NCBI RefSeq assembly: GCF_030373265.1
Contig: NZ_JAUCZC010000011.1
Location: 48,764 to 112,763, forward strand
DNA: 64,000 nucleotides
Source of the DNA: Blastomonas sp.
Lineage (GTDB): Bacteria; Pseudomonadota; Alphaproteobacteria; Sphingomonadales; Sphingomonadaceae
Reading direction: 5' to 3'
Part shown: positions 8,234 to 17,764 of the stretch, in pieces
Position numbering within the stretch: position 1 is the stretch's first letter
Layout: each line of letters starts with the position of its first letter
Notes under the pieces: generated by a model
What the model was told of the DNA's origin: nothing
Seen by the model: only the letters and a program-made list of their open reading frames with translations
Databases searched by the model: none
Program-made: the position numbers and the translations under genes

Positions 8234-8674
8234 ATGACCAACAGCCCCTCTCCTGCCGCGTCAGACCTTAACGCCACGATGGGCCTGATCCGGGTCGTCG
8301 AATTGCATTCCGAAGGGCGTGCCACGATCGAGTATCAGGCCGGGCAGCATATGTGCCATTCGGGCGGTGTCGTGCAGGGCGGCTTTGTCACCGGATGGAT
8401 CGATGCCGCGATGGCCCATGCCGCCATGGCCATGAGCGGTCCCGATGTCGTGCCGATGTCGCTGGAACTCAAGGTGAGCTTTTTCGCGCCTGCCAGGCCA
8501 GGCCTCGTCATCGCCAAGGCCTGGGTCGAACGTCGCGGGAGAAGCACCTGCTTCTTCGAGGGACAGTTGCTCGATTCTGGCGGCAAGGTGCTGGCCAAGG
8601 CGAGCTCGACACTGATGCTGGCAGACCGCATCCGGATCGAGCAAGCCTCGAGCAAGGCGGTTGCGGGCGCCTAG
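8234..8674 (+). CDS. PaaI-type hotdog thioesterase
   Basis: A 146-residue single hotdog domain likely to hydrolyse acyl-CoA thioesters. MCHSGGVVQGGFVTGWIDAA contains the asparagine/glycine-rich active-site helix entry (here H-x-G-x-x-x-G-G), followed by VPMSLELKVSFFAPA, the typical central strand. The ATG at 8234 was chosen over in-frame codons from 8168 because GGAG sits just upstream. Substrate is unknown. It is convergent with the DUF1499 gene. Confidence 0.8.
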   Translation: MTNSPSPAASDLNATMGLIRVVELHSEGRATIEYQAGQHMCHSGGVVQGGFVTGWIDAAMAHAAMAMSGPDVVPMSLELKVSFFAPARPGLVIAKAWVERRGRSTCFFEGQLLDSGGKVLAKASSTLMLADRIRIEQASSKAVAGA

Positions 8675-8696
8675 CCCACTGTGCGCCGGTACCCCG

Positions 8697-9488
8697 TCAG
8701 GATTTGGGGGCTGCGGCCTGCAGGTCCTTGAGGAAACCGCGAATGCGTTTGGCGTTCACACCCAGATCACTGCGCCCCACCCGCGACACGGAGCGAACGT
8801 CGACCTGGCTGGTAAGCCCGCTCGGACCTGGCTGGACCCGGACCACCACGTCATCCTTGAATCGAAACAGTGAAACCGTGTCGATCGCCTCCAACCGACC
8901 GTCTTCAGGCCTGGATGCGGCAATTTCCCAGCCGCGTTCGAGCGCGACCTGTTCGGCGAGCGCCACCACCTTGTCGACGGGGAGGGCCAGCGTGATCGTG
9001 CGGATATCGCCATAGGCCTTGCTGTGCAGCAGCTTCCAGCGTTCGATGGCATCCATGCCGGCATATTTCGGATCCCCGCGTCCCGGGACATCGGCAAAGT
9101 CATCCGGACGCAGCTTGAGAACCTGAAATTCCGGGGGATTGTCCAGATCCGTGGTGATATCGTGGATTTGCGGCACGTTCATGCCGACGTTGACCCAATA
9201 TCCGATGAACGCGAGGTATGCGAGCGAGCACACCAGCGCCGTTACGGTGAGATTGCGGATCGCACGCCCCTTCTTGCGATACAGCAGAAGCACAATCAGC
9301 GACAGGACGAAGCCCAGCAGCGCCACGACCGCAGCGGCGCTCACGAAGCTGAGCCCGTCGAGCTTGCCCCACCAGTCCTGTCCTGCTCCGATCGCGCCGA
9401 CCAGCGCCATGATCACCGCACCTGCCCCCAGCAACAGGCACAACCGTGCCAGCCAGATCGATCCGTGCGGTTTTTCAATGCCTTCCAT
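8697..9488 (-). CDS. DUF1499 family inner-membrane protein
   Basis: A 263-residue protein with three predicted membrane spans in the first 105 residues (about 12-33, 47-70 and 80-103). A soluble DUF1499 domain follows, beginning at PQIHDITTDLDNPPEF and ending with DVRSVSRVGRSDLGVNAKRI. The family is of unknown function and is common in alphaproteobacteria. No operon partner is evident: it faces the thioesterase gene on one side and a 157-base gap on the other. Confidence 0.82.
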   Translation of the reverse strand: MEGIEKPHGSIWLARLCLLLGAGAVIMALVGAIGAGQDWWGKLDGLSFVSAAAVVALLGFVLSLIVLLLYRKKGRAIRNLTVTALVCSLAYLAFIGYWVNVGMNVPQIHDITTDLDNPPEFQVLKLRPDDFADVPGRGDPKYAGMDAIERWKLLHSKAYGDIRTITLALPVDKVVALAEQVALERGWEIAASRPEDGRLEAIDTVSLFRFKDDVVVRVQPGPSGLTSQVDVRSVSRVGRSDLGVNAKRIRGFLKDLQAAAPKS

Positions 9489-9645
9489 GCGGTCCCCCCG
9501 TTGCCGTATGACACATAGGAAAGCCGCGGCGGTTTGGCAAATCGATTAGGCCGCGCGCGCGCCGGCGGGAAATCGCTCTCGACTTGGCGGAGGCACCTGC
9601 CTAAGGGCGCAAGCTCTGTGACCTCTTGCTAATCCGTCTGGACCC

Positions 9646-10164
9646 ATGACCGAATTCACTATCATCCCGCTGGATCAGGTCGACGAAGCCTGGGTCGACG
9701 ACCTTCTCGATCAGGTTTTCGGGGCGGACCGTGCCGGGCGCACCATCTATCGCGTGCGCGAAGGGCTTGAGCCGCTCCCCGCGCTCAGCTTTGCCGCGGT
9801 CGATGGCGACGGATATCTCGTCGGCACCATCCAGTGCTGGCCCGCTGCGCTGACCGATCCCGACGGCCTGGCCTATCCTATGATCCTGGTCGGCCCGGTC
9901 GGGGTCGCCCCCGATCATCAGGACCAAGGCATCGGCCGCGCATTGATGGCTGCCGTTTTCGGCGCGATGGGCGTGGGCGAAAAAATGCCGCTCGTACTGC
10001 TCGGCGATCCCGAATATTACGGCACCCGTTTCGGCTTCAGCGCAGAACGCACCGGCGGCTGGTCGCTGCCTGGCCCTTATGAACAGCACCGTCTGCTCGC
10101 GCTGGCACGGCCCGATTCGGTGATGCCCGCGCGCGGTGTGCTTGGCCCCTGGCGGCTCACCTGA
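9646..10164 (+). CDS. GNAT-family N-acetyltransferase (YhbS-like)
   Basis: A 172-residue acetyl-CoA-dependent acyltransferase. The acetyl-CoA-binding motif is VGVAPDHQDQGIGRALM at about residues 86-102, and the later LLGDPEYYGTRFGF is the signature of the YhbS-type subgroup. The acceptor substrate is unknown. The start ATG at 9646 gives the expected N-terminal strand. It is followed after 60 bases by the DUF1285 operon. Confidence 0.82.
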   Translation: MTEFTIIPLDQVDEAWVDDLLDQVFGADRAGRTIYRVREGLEPLPALSFAAVDGDGYLVGTIQCWPAALTDPDGLAYPMILVGPVGVAPDHQDQGIGRALMAAVFGAMGVGEKMPLVLLGDPEYYGTRFGFSAERTGGWSLPGPYEQHRLLALARPDSVMPARGVLGPWRLT

Positions 10165-10224
10165 TCGGCCAATGCAGGCGCGAGGCTTTGCATCACGCGC
10201 CTGTCATGCTTATCTGGTCCAGCA

Positions 10225-10815
10225 ATGCCATATGATCCTCCCCCCGAGATGCAGGACCTGTCGCTGGCCGAGATTGCCGGACTGGTCGCTGCGCGCAAGC
10301 TTCCCCCCGTCGAGCAATGGTCGCCCAAGGCCGAAAGCGAGAGCCATATGCGGATCGCCGCAGATGGTCGCTGGTACCACCAGGGCGGGCTGATCTCGCG
10401 GCCGGCAATGGTGCGAGTGTTCGCCAGCGTGCTGCGGCGCGAGGACGACGGGCGCTACGCACTTGTCACACCGTTCGACAAACAGTGGATCGAGGTCGAG
10501 GACGCGCCTCTGCTGGCGGTCGAGGTCAAGTCCGAAGGCAGCGGCGAACAGCGGCGGCTGGCGTTCCGGCTCAACACCGATGAGCTGGTGGTCTGCGGCC
10601 CCGACCGCCCGCTGGTGCTGCGCGGCAGCGTCGAGGAACCCCGCCCCTATCTGGGGCTGTGGCGTGGGCTGGAGGCGCGGATAGAGCGCCAGGCCTATTA
10701 CGACCTGATCGAACTGGCGCTGGCCGACCAGCCCGAAGGGGCCAGCGAGGCCGCCGGTCTTCCGATATGGAGCGATGGCGCCTGCTTCCGGCTGGACCGG
10801 ATTGCGCCGGAATGA
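10225..10815 (+). CDS. DUF1285 family protein
   Basis: A 196-residue cytosolic protein of the DUF1285 family, recognised by SHMRIAADGRWYHQGGLISRP (positions about 40-60), LVTPFDKQWIEVEDAP and the Trp/Gly-rich middle. Its function is unknown. Its stop overlaps the next start (ATGA at 10812-10815), so it is translationally coupled to the NUDIX hydrolase and CCA transferase genes; this gene order is often seen in alphaproteobacteria. Confidence 0.85.
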   Translation: MPYDPPPEMQDLSLAEIAGLVAARKLPPVEQWSPKAESESHMRIAADGRWYHQGGLISRPAMVRVFASVLRREDDGRYALVTPFDKQWIEVEDAPLLAVEVKSEGSGEQRRLAFRLNTDELVVCGPDRPLVLRGSVEEPRPYLGLWRGLEARIERQAYYDLIELALADQPEGASEAAGLPIWSDGACFRLDRIAPE

Positions 10816-11408
10816 GCCTGTTCGACAGGCTGGCAGGCGCGCTCGCGGCCAGTGCCGACAGCGGATTTTCAGGCGAGGACGAGCGGCATATCGATCCCGA
10901 TGGCGGCACCCACACCCCGGCAGCGGTGCTGATCGCGGTGACCGATCGGCCCCAGCCTGGAGTCATCCTCACCCAGCGGCCAGATTATCTGCGCAGCCAT
11001 CCTGGCCAGATCGCCTTTCCCGGCGGCAAGATCGACCCAGGCGACGAGAATGCCGTGGCGGCGGCGCTGCGCGAAGCGGACGAGGAACTGGGGCTAGCCG
11101 CGCATCATGTCCGGGTCATCGGCACAGCCGACATGTATCGCAGCGGCAGCGGCTTTGCCATTACCCCGGTGCTGGCAGTCATCCCGCCGGACTTGAGCTA
11201 TACCCCCAATCCCGGGGAAGTTGCCGACTGGTTCGAGGTGCCCCTGGCCTTCGTGCTCGACCCTGCCAACCATGTTCACCTAACCACCCACTGGAAAGGC
11301 GCCGAGCGCCGCTATATCGAGATCATGTGGGGCCGCCGCCGCATCTGGGGCGTGACCGCGGGCATTATCGCAAATCTGTCGCGCCGGCTGGAAGGCGTGA
11401 TGGCATGA
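10812..11408 (+). CDS. NUDIX hydrolase, CoA pyrophosphatase type
   Basis: A 198-residue NUDIX hydrolase predicted to cleave CoA and its derivatives to phosphopantetheine and 3',5'-ADP. The UPF0035-type CoA-recognition motif is LTQRPDYLRSHPGQIAFPGG and the NUDIX helix is AALREADEELGL, at residues about 53-96 together. The start overlaps the DUF1285 stop by 4 bases, and its own stop overlaps the CCA-transferase start by 4 bases, so the three genes form one coupled operon. Confidence 0.88.
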   Translation: MSLFDRLAGALAASADSGFSGEDERHIDPDGGTHTPAAVLIAVTDRPQPGVILTQRPDYLRSHPGQIAFPGGKIDPGDENAVAAALREADEELGLAAHHVRVIGTADMYRSGSGFAITPVLAVIPPDLSYTPNPGEVADWFEVPLAFVLDPANHVHLTTHWKGAERRYIEIMWGRRRIWGVTAGIIANLSRRLEGVMA

Positions 11409-12598
11409 CCCGGATCAGTGCGGGCTGGACACAGCGCCCGGATCTCGCCGCGATGATGGCGGCGCTCGATCCGCTTGGCGACCAGTGCCGCTATGTCGGC
11501 GGCGCGGTGCGCGATGCGCTGCTGGATGTCGAGGCAGCCGATATCGACATCGCGACGCGGTTGTTGCCCGACGCGGTCATCGCCCGTCTGGAGGCGGCAG
11601 GCATCCGGGCGGTGCCGACCGGGATCGAGCATGGCACGGTAACGGCGGTGCTGCCGCAAGGGCCGGTCGAGATCACGACGCTGCGCCGCGACGTCACCAC
11701 CGATGGCCGCCATGCCGAGGTCGCTTTTACCGACGACTGGCGCGAGGATGCAGCGCGGCGCGATTTCACCATCAACGCGCTGTTCGCTGATCCGCGGACG
11801 CTGGAGGTCACCGATTATTTCGGCGGCGAGGACGATCTGGCGGTCCGGCTGGTGCGTTTCATCGGCGATGCCGATGCCCGGATCCTCGAAGATCATCTGC
11901 GGATCCTGCGCTATTTTCGCTTTCATGCCCGGTTCGGCGGCGCGCCGGACGCTGCGGCAATCGCCGCCTGTGCCCACCACGCCGACCGGTTGAAGGCCCT
12001 TTCGCGCGAGCGGATTGCCCGAGAACTGCTGCTGCTGCTTGGCGGGGTATCGCCTGTCGACGCGGCTCGGCTGATGGAAGACGCCGGCATCTGGCGGGTG
12101 ATCCTGCCCGAGATGGTGCCCGATGGGCTGGCGACGCTCGAATCGCTGCTGGCACGCGAAGCCCAGGTCGGGGCGGCAGCCGATCCCCTGCTGCGCCTCG
12201 CCGCCTTGCTGCCGATCGACCCTCAGATCGCCGAAACGGTTGCGGCGCGATTGCGGCTGTCCAAGGCACAGCGCGGGATCCTGTCGCGCTTTGCCACACC
12301 CTGGCCGCGCGACGGATCGCCTCGGCAGGTGGCAGCGAGCGTCCAGCCCGCCGACATCGTCGCTTCATGGCTGTTGCTGCGCGGACCGGATGATGCGCTG
12401 TCCGACGGATGGCAGAGCCTCACGGGCTGGAGCGTTCCCGATTTTCCGTTGGGCGGGCGCGATATCCTGGCGCTGGGAATCCATGCTGGCCCCGATGTCG
12501 CACGGGTGCTGGGCGAGACGCGGCGGCGCTGGATCGCCGAGGATTTTCCGGATGTTGCGCGGATCCGGGCCATCGCGACCGAGGTCGCAGGCCGGTGA
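11405..12598 (+). CDS. cca: CCA tRNA nucleotidyltransferase
   Basis: A 397-residue class II nucleotidyltransferase that adds or repairs the 3' CCA of tRNAs. The N-terminal motif YVGGAVRDALL is followed by DIDIAT (metal-binding Asp pair), then RRDFTINALF and ARILEDHLRILRYFRFHARF, which are nucleotide- and RNA-binding signatures. The start is the ATG of an ATGA overlap with the NUDIX gene. The stop abuts the stop of the convergent GGDEF-EAL gene with no intervening base. The only tRNA in the window already encodes CCA, so repair may be the main role. Confidence 0.93.
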   Translation: MTRISAGWTQRPDLAAMMAALDPLGDQCRYVGGAVRDALLDVEAADIDIATRLLPDAVIARLEAAGIRAVPTGIEHGTVTAVLPQGPVEITTLRRDVTTDGRHAEVAFTDDWREDAARRDFTINALFADPRTLEVTDYFGGEDDLAVRLVRFIGDADARILEDHLRILRYFRFHARFGGAPDAAAIAACAHHADRLKALSRERIARELLLLLGGVSPVDAARLMEDAGIWRVILPEMVPDGLATLESLLAREAQVGAAADPLLRLAALLPIDPQIAETVAARLRLSKAQRGILSRFATPWPRDGSPRQVAASVQPADIVASWLLLRGPDDALSDGWQSLTGWSVPDFPLGGRDILALGIHAGPDVARVLGETRRRWIAEDFPDVARIRAIATEVAGR

Positions 12599-14338
12599 TC
12601 AGCCCATCCGGGTGATCATATAATCGTAGGCCTCATCGGCGGGAACGGGGCGCGAATAGAAATAGCCTTGACCGAACGAGCAGCCCAAAGCCGCCAGCGT
12701 CTGCGCGATTTCCAGCGTCTCGATGCCTTCGGCGGTGGTTTCCATTCCCAGCGCGCTCGCCAGCGACAGAATGGCGCGGACGATCGCGACCTTGTCGCGC
12801 TCCTTGAGCATATGCGTGACGAAGCTGCGGTCGATCTTGAGCACGTCGATCGGCAGTTGCTGCAGATAGGCGAGGTTGGAATAACCGGTCCCGAAATCGT
12901 CCATCGCCAGCGAGACGTTGAGCGCGCGCAGCGCGCTCATCACCTTGGCAGCGCGGGCAGGATCGCTGACGACGACCGATTCGGTCAGCTCGAGGCACAG
13001 CCGCTCGGGGCGGGTCTTGTTGGCGCGCAAGATGCTGGCCACCATGTTGGGAATATCGTCGCGCGCGAACTGGGCGGCGGACACGTTGACGCTGACCTTG
13101 ATCGGCAGCACCTCGCCGGCCCGCGCGTCCCATTCGTTGAGCACCTTGCACGCCCGGTCGAGCGCCCAGCGACCCAGCGGCACAATCAGCCCGCATTCCT
13201 CGGCCACGGGAATGAACTCGACCGGCGAGATCATGCCGTAATCGGGGTCCTTCCAGCGGGCGAGCGCCTCGAACCCGGTGACGAAGCCGTTGCTCATGTC
13301 GATCAGCGGCTGGAAATACAGCTCGAGCCGATCGAGCTCGATCGCCTTGCGCAGTTCGGTCTCCAGCGTGAAGCGGCGGCGCGCTTTGTCGAGCTCCTCG
13401 GGAGTGTAGATTTCCGCCTGACGCGTTCGCTTGGCGCGCTTGAGCGCGATCTGCGACTGGCGGATGTAGTTGGCGCAATCGCTCAGACCCGGCTTGCTGA
13501 GCGCAATACCGATCGCGCCGTCGATCTGGATTTCCAGATCGGACAATCGATAGGGATTGACGAAGATGTCGCGGATACGGGTGATGATCCGCGACAGCTC
13601 GCGCTCGTTGGTCCCGCGCAGCGGCACGAACACCGCAAATTCGTCGCCGCCGATCCGCGCGATGACATCCGTCTTGCGCACCCGCCCCATCAGGCGGCGC
13701 GCCACGGTGATGATCAGCTCGTCGCCCACCACGCCGCCGGCGCATTCGTTGATCTGGCTGAACCGGGCGATATCGAGCGTGATGATGGCAAACCCGGGCG
13801 CGGCCGGCCGCCCATCCGTGCCCTGCTCCGCCAGGCGCGTCTCGACGATGTCTTCAAAGCCGGCACGGTTGGGAAGCCCGGTCAGGCTGTCGCGCATCGT
13901 TTCGCGGCGAAAGCTGTCATGGGTTTCGATCTCGCTGGTGCGATCGATCAGGCTGACAAGGAAATGCGGCCATTCAAGACCCGCCAACTCGATCCGCGCG
14001 GCGGTGACATCATAGCGCCGGGTCTTGACTGGATCGACCGAGGTCCACGGGCGGCGGGCTTTGCCGCTGTCATTGCGGCTGGCCACCGAAATCAGCTCGG
14101 CCAAGAGCTTGCGATCCAGTTCGCAAGCGTCCCCCGGCATCAACTGGCGCTCGATAAAGGCAGGGTTGGCCAGCACGACCAGAGGCACCTCATCCGCGCG
14201 AGTCACCACCGCTGCGGGGATGGGTAGCGGATCGAGCACGGCCGCAAAGCCAGGGTGTTGGCCAGACGCACCGCCCGATCGGGTGGGATCGGGCACCGAC
14301 GAAGCGCGGACTTTGGGAGGCGGGGTGGGACTGGCCAT
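12599..14338 (-). CDS. Diguanylate cyclase/phosphodiesterase, PAS-like-GGDEF-EAL
   Basis: A 579-residue cytosolic c-di-GMP enzyme. A PAS-like sensor region covers about residues 30-140, the GGDEF domain about 145-315, and the EAL domain about 325-575. The cyclase motif GGDEF is intact at 230-234 and an RKTD inhibitory I-site precedes it at 221-224. The phosphodiesterase motif EAL is intact at 357-359, and DDFGTG at 480-485 keeps the metal-binding aspartates. Both activities are therefore possible. No membrane segment or signal peptide is present. Confidence 0.92.
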   Translation of the reverse strand: MASPTPPPKVRASSVPDPTRSGGASGQHPGFAAVLDPLPIPAAVVTRADEVPLVVLANPAFIERQLMPGDACELDRKLLAELISVASRNDSGKARRPWTSVDPVKTRRYDVTAARIELAGLEWPHFLVSLIDRTSEIETHDSFRRETMRDSLTGLPNRAGFEDIVETRLAEQGTDGRPAAPGFAIITLDIARFSQINECAGGVVGDELIITVARRLMGRVRKTDVIARIGGDEFAVFVPLRGTNERELSRIITRIRDIFVNPYRLSDLEIQIDGAIGIALSKPGLSDCANYIRQSQIALKRAKRTRQAEIYTPEELDKARRRFTLETELRKAIELDRLELYFQPLIDMSNGFVTGFEALARWKDPDYGMISPVEFIPVAEECGLIVPLGRWALDRACKVLNEWDARAGEVLPIKVSVNVSAAQFARDDIPNMVASILRANKTRPERLCLELTESVVVSDPARAAKVMSALRALNVSLAMDDFGTGYSNLAYLQQLPIDVLKIDRSFVTHMLKERDKVAIVRAILSLASALGMETTAEGIETLEIAQTLAALGCSFGQGYFYSRPVPADEAYDYMITRMG

Positions 14339-14416
14339 ATCCCCCGGGCGTAGCCGTGAAAATGTAAAATTAACTTAAACGTCTACAAAAAACCGTCAGA
14401 ATTCTTTGGGATTTTT

Positions 14417-16720
14417 CTAGCCATCGAACCGGTTGTTGCGCGGGAAGCCGTTGGGCGGCAGCCGCCCCGCCGCGCCGCGCGCAACGCGCCACAGTCCCAT
14501 GTCCTTTTCGGTGCGCGTGCGGCCACTGTCGCCACCCATCGTCCAGCTGAGGCCCTCTTCGAGACGGAAGGTCGTGGCATCGGAGAGTGAACCGTCGCGG
14601 TAGCGCTGAAGCTGCACCCCCTGCCCGCGCGCCATGACCGGCAGTTCGCTGATCGGGAACACGACCAGCTTGCGGTTCTCGCCCACCACCGCGACATGGT
14701 CGCAACTGGCGGGCACGATGCGGATCACGCTCAGCCGGACGCCTGCCTTCAGGTTGACCACCTGCCGCCCCTTGCGGGTCTCGGCGATAAGCTCGGCCAT
14801 TTCGGCCAGGAAACCGCGGCCGTTGGAGGCGGCTAGCAGAAGCTTGCCCGTCGGATCATAAGGCATCACCGCGATGATCTGCGCCTCGTTTTCCATGTCG
14901 AGCATGTTGCGCACCGGCTCGCCAAAACCGCGCGCGCCGGGCAGATTCTGCGCGCCCAAGGTGTAGAAGCGGCCATTGTCGAGCGCGATCAGCAATTTGT
15001 CGGTCGATTGGGAATGGAAGGCGAAAGCCGGGCCATCGCCTTCCTTGAACTTGGTGATCTCGGGCACAGCCAGGTCGGCATGGCCCTTCATCGCCTTGAT
15101 CCAGCCGCGCCGCGACAGGATCACCGTCACCGGCTCGCGCTCGATCATCGCCTCGAGCGGGATTTCGCGCGCAGGCGCCGCTTCGCGCAGATCGGTGCGA
15201 CGGCGACCCAACACGGTGTTTTCGGAGTACAGCGCGCGCAGGGTCGCAAGATCCTTCTTCAGCCGCTTCTTCTGCAGCTTCGGATCGGCGAGCAGCTTTT
15301 CCAGCCCCTCGGCCTCCTTGACCAGCGCATCGTGTTCGCGCCTCAGTTCCATTTCCTCGAGCTTGCGCAACGAGCGCAGCCGCATGTTGAGGATCGCCTC
15401 GGCCTGCCGGTCGGTCAGTTCGAACTCCGCCATCATCACCGGCTTGGGCTCGTCCATGGTGCGGATGATCTCGATCACCCGGTCGAGGTTGAGATAGGCG
15501 ATGATATAGCCGCGCAGCAGCTCCAGCCGCGCCGCGATCTTGTCGAGCCGGTGGCGGCTGCGGTTGGTGAGGATCAGGATCTGGTGCCGCAGCCAGGATT
15601 CGAGCAGCGGCTTGATCCCCATTACCCCGGGGGTGCGCGTTTCGTCGAGCACGTTGAGGTTGAGCGGGAAGCGGATTTCGAGATCGGTCAGCCTATACAG
15701 GCTGTCCTTGAGCACCTCGGGATCGACATTGCGGCTGCGGGGCTCGAGCACGATGCGGATCGTCTCGTCCGATTCGTCGCGAATATCGGCCAGGATCGGC
15801 AGCTTCTTGTCGGCGATCAAGGTCGCGATCTGCTCGATCAGCTTGCCCTTCTGCACCTGATAGGGAATTTCGCTGAGCACCAATTGCCAGGTGCCGCCAG
15901 GCAACTTCTCGATGCCATGCGGCTCCCAGTTCCCCTGGTCATCCTTGCCGGTCGAGTAGCGCGCGCGCAGCCGGAACGCCCCGCGCCCGGTGCGATAGGC
16001 CTGGGAAATCGTCTCGGCATTGTCGACCAGCAGACCGCCGGTGGCAAAATCGGGCCCGAGAAACACCTGCATGATCTGCTCATGCGTCGTTTCGGGATCA
16101 TCGATCAGCATGTCCGCCGCGGCGATCACCTCGGCAACATTGTGCGAAGGGATCGATGTCGCCATCCCCACCGCAATCCCGCTGGCGCCATTGGCGAGCA
16201 GGTTGGGGAACAGGCCCGGGAAGATTTCGGGCTCTTCCTCCTCGCCGTTATAGGTCGGCTTGAAGGTGACGGTGCCCTCGTCGAGCCCGGCCATCAGCTC
16301 GATCGCGGTGCGGGTCAGCCGCGCTTCGGTATAGCGATAGGCCGCCGCGTTATCGCCATCGACATTGCCGAAATTGCCCTGGCCGTCGACCAGAGGATAA
16401 CGCAGCACGAAATCCTGCGCGAGCCGCACCATCGCATCATAGACCGACGCATCGCCGTGCGGGTGGTATTTGCCGATCACATCGCCGACGACGCGCGCGC
16501 TTTTCTTGTAGCTGCTGGCCGGATCGAGCTTCAACTGCCGCATCGCCCAGAGCAGGCGGCGGTGGACGGGCTTCAGGCCATCGCGCAAGTCGGGCAGCGA
16601 GCGCGCGGTGATCGTCGAGAGCGCATAGACGAGATACCGCTCCGACAGCGCGCGGTCGAACGACGTGTTCTCGATTTCCGGAAGGTCGTCGCCAGACCCG
16701 GCGCTCGCGTCTTTAGCCAT
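14417..16720 (-). CDS. parC: DNA topoisomerase IV subunit A
   Basis: A 767-residue subunit that cuts and rejoins DNA to unlink sister chromosomes together with ParE. The catalytic tyrosine is Tyr130 in AYRYTE. The quinolone-resistance region reads HPHGDASVYDAM at residues 86-97, so Ala91 stands where E. coli ParC has Ser80 and Asp95 where it has Glu84. The C-terminal beta-pinwheel region covers about residues 500-767. The length and the single pinwheel are typical of alphaproteobacterial ParC rather than GyrA. Confidence 0.93.
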   Translation of the reverse strand: MAKDASAGSGDDLPEIENTSFDRALSERYLVYALSTITARSLPDLRDGLKPVHRRLLWAMRQLKLDPASSYKKSARVVGDVIGKYHPHGDASVYDAMVRLAQDFVLRYPLVDGQGNFGNVDGDNAAAYRYTEARLTRTAIELMAGLDEGTVTFKPTYNGEEEEPEIFPGLFPNLLANGASGIAVGMATSIPSHNVAEVIAAADMLIDDPETTHEQIMQVFLGPDFATGGLLVDNAETISQAYRTGRGAFRLRARYSTGKDDQGNWEPHGIEKLPGGTWQLVLSEIPYQVQKGKLIEQIATLIADKKLPILADIRDESDETIRIVLEPRSRNVDPEVLKDSLYRLTDLEIRFPLNLNVLDETRTPGVMGIKPLLESWLRHQILILTNRSRHRLDKIAARLELLRGYIIAYLNLDRVIEIIRTMDEPKPVMMAEFELTDRQAEAILNMRLRSLRKLEEMELRREHDALVKEAEGLEKLLADPKLQKKRLKKDLATLRALYSENTVLGRRRTDLREAAPAREIPLEAMIEREPVTVILSRRGWIKAMKGHADLAVPEITKFKEGDGPAFAFHSQSTDKLLIALDNGRFYTLGAQNLPGARGFGEPVRNMLDMENEAQIIAVMPYDPTGKLLLAASNGRGFLAEMAELIAETRKGRQVVNLKAGVRLSVIRIVPASCDHVAVVGENRKLVVFPISELPVMARGQGVQLQRYRDGSLSDATTFRLEEGLSWTMGGDSGRTRTEKDMGLWRVARGAAGRLPPNGFPRNNRFDG

Positions 16721-16803
16721 ATCTCAGCCGCCTAGCAGCGCGGATGCGGCAAAGCGAGAGGGGGACCCGGGTTTTCTGGGGAAAAATGCGCGCTGGGCCG
16801 CCT

Positions 16804-17574
16804 TCAGCCAAACGTCCCGTGCCGCCCCTTGCCGCTGACAAAGCGGCCCGCGCCTTCGAGCGTTTCGCCGCTGGTGATCGTCGCGCGGCCCAGCCGGGCC
16901 TCGAGCGCGATGGCGTCGGCCTCATCCAGCGACCATTGCGCCAGCGCGCTCGCGCGGTCATTGCGCAGACAGGCTTGCGGAAAGGCTGCGATCTGCGTGG
17001 CCAGTTCGACCGCCAGTTCCAGCGCGCCGCCGTGCCGTGCGACGCGGTTGGCGAGCCCCATTTCCTGCGCCTCGGCAGCGCCGATCTCGCGGCCGGTGAG
17101 CAGCAGGTCCATCGCCCGCGACTGGCCGATCAGGCGCGGCAGCCGGATGGTGCCCATATCCACCAGAGGCACACCGAAGCGGCGACAGAACACGCCCATG
17201 CGCGCGGTTTCCGCCATCACCCGCATATCGCACCACAGCGCCAGCTCCATGCCGCCGGCCACGGCATAGCCCTCGATCGCGGCGATGACAGGCTTGCCCA
17301 TCTGCATCCGCGTCGGACCCATCGGACCCATGCCAGCGTCGGTGACCGGCCTTTTGTCGCCCTCGCTGAGCGCCTTGAGGTCCGCGCCTGCACAGAAATG
17401 CCCGCCTGCGCCGTGCAGGATGGCGACATGGACGCTGTCATCGGCGTCGATCGCGGCAAAGGCATCGTGAAGCTGCTGCGCGGTCGCGGCATCGACTGCG
17501 TTGCGCCGGCTGGGACGGCTGATGGTGACAATCGCCACCGCCTGTTTGTGGTCGATCTTGACGTTCATATCCAT
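16804..17574 (-). CDS. Crotonase / enoyl-CoA hydratase family protein
   Basis: A 256-residue crotonase-fold protein acting on acyl-CoA thioesters. Oxyanion-hole motifs are [13 protein letters not shown] and [13 protein letters not shown]. In the stretch where true hydratases carry the first catalytic glutamate (a PE motif), this protein has [14 protein letters not shown], so that glutamate appears absent and simple enoyl-CoA hydratase activity is not assured. The ATG at 17574 was preferred over more upstream codons because a GGGG run precedes it and the N-terminus then matches the family. It is divergent from purC with a 190-base gap. Confidence 0.8.
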   Translation of the reverse strand: MDMNVKIDHKQAVAIVTISRPSRRNAVDAATAQQLHDAFAAIDADDSVHVAILHGAGGHFCAGADLKALSEGDKRPVTDAGMGPMGPTRMQMGKPVIAAIEGYAVAGGMELALWCDMRVMAETARMGVFCRRFGVPLVDMGTIRLPRLIGQSRAMDLLLTGREIGAAEAQEMGLANRVARHGGALELAVELATQIAAFPQACLRNDRASALAQWSLDEADAIALEARLGRATITSGETLEGAGRFVSGKGRHGTFG

Positions 17575-17764
17575 GGCATGCCCCATCGGTTTGACTGCAA
17601 TGATACCATGCAAGGTGTGCGATGCGGTAACCAGATTGTCCGATCAGACAGCACAATTGCACGGGGGGCGGCAAGCGGCTATAGGGGCGCTGAACTACGC
17701 CCCGGCACTGCGCGCTTTGGCCGCCGCACCGGGGCGTCATGCATTTTATCGGAGACCAGTGCCC

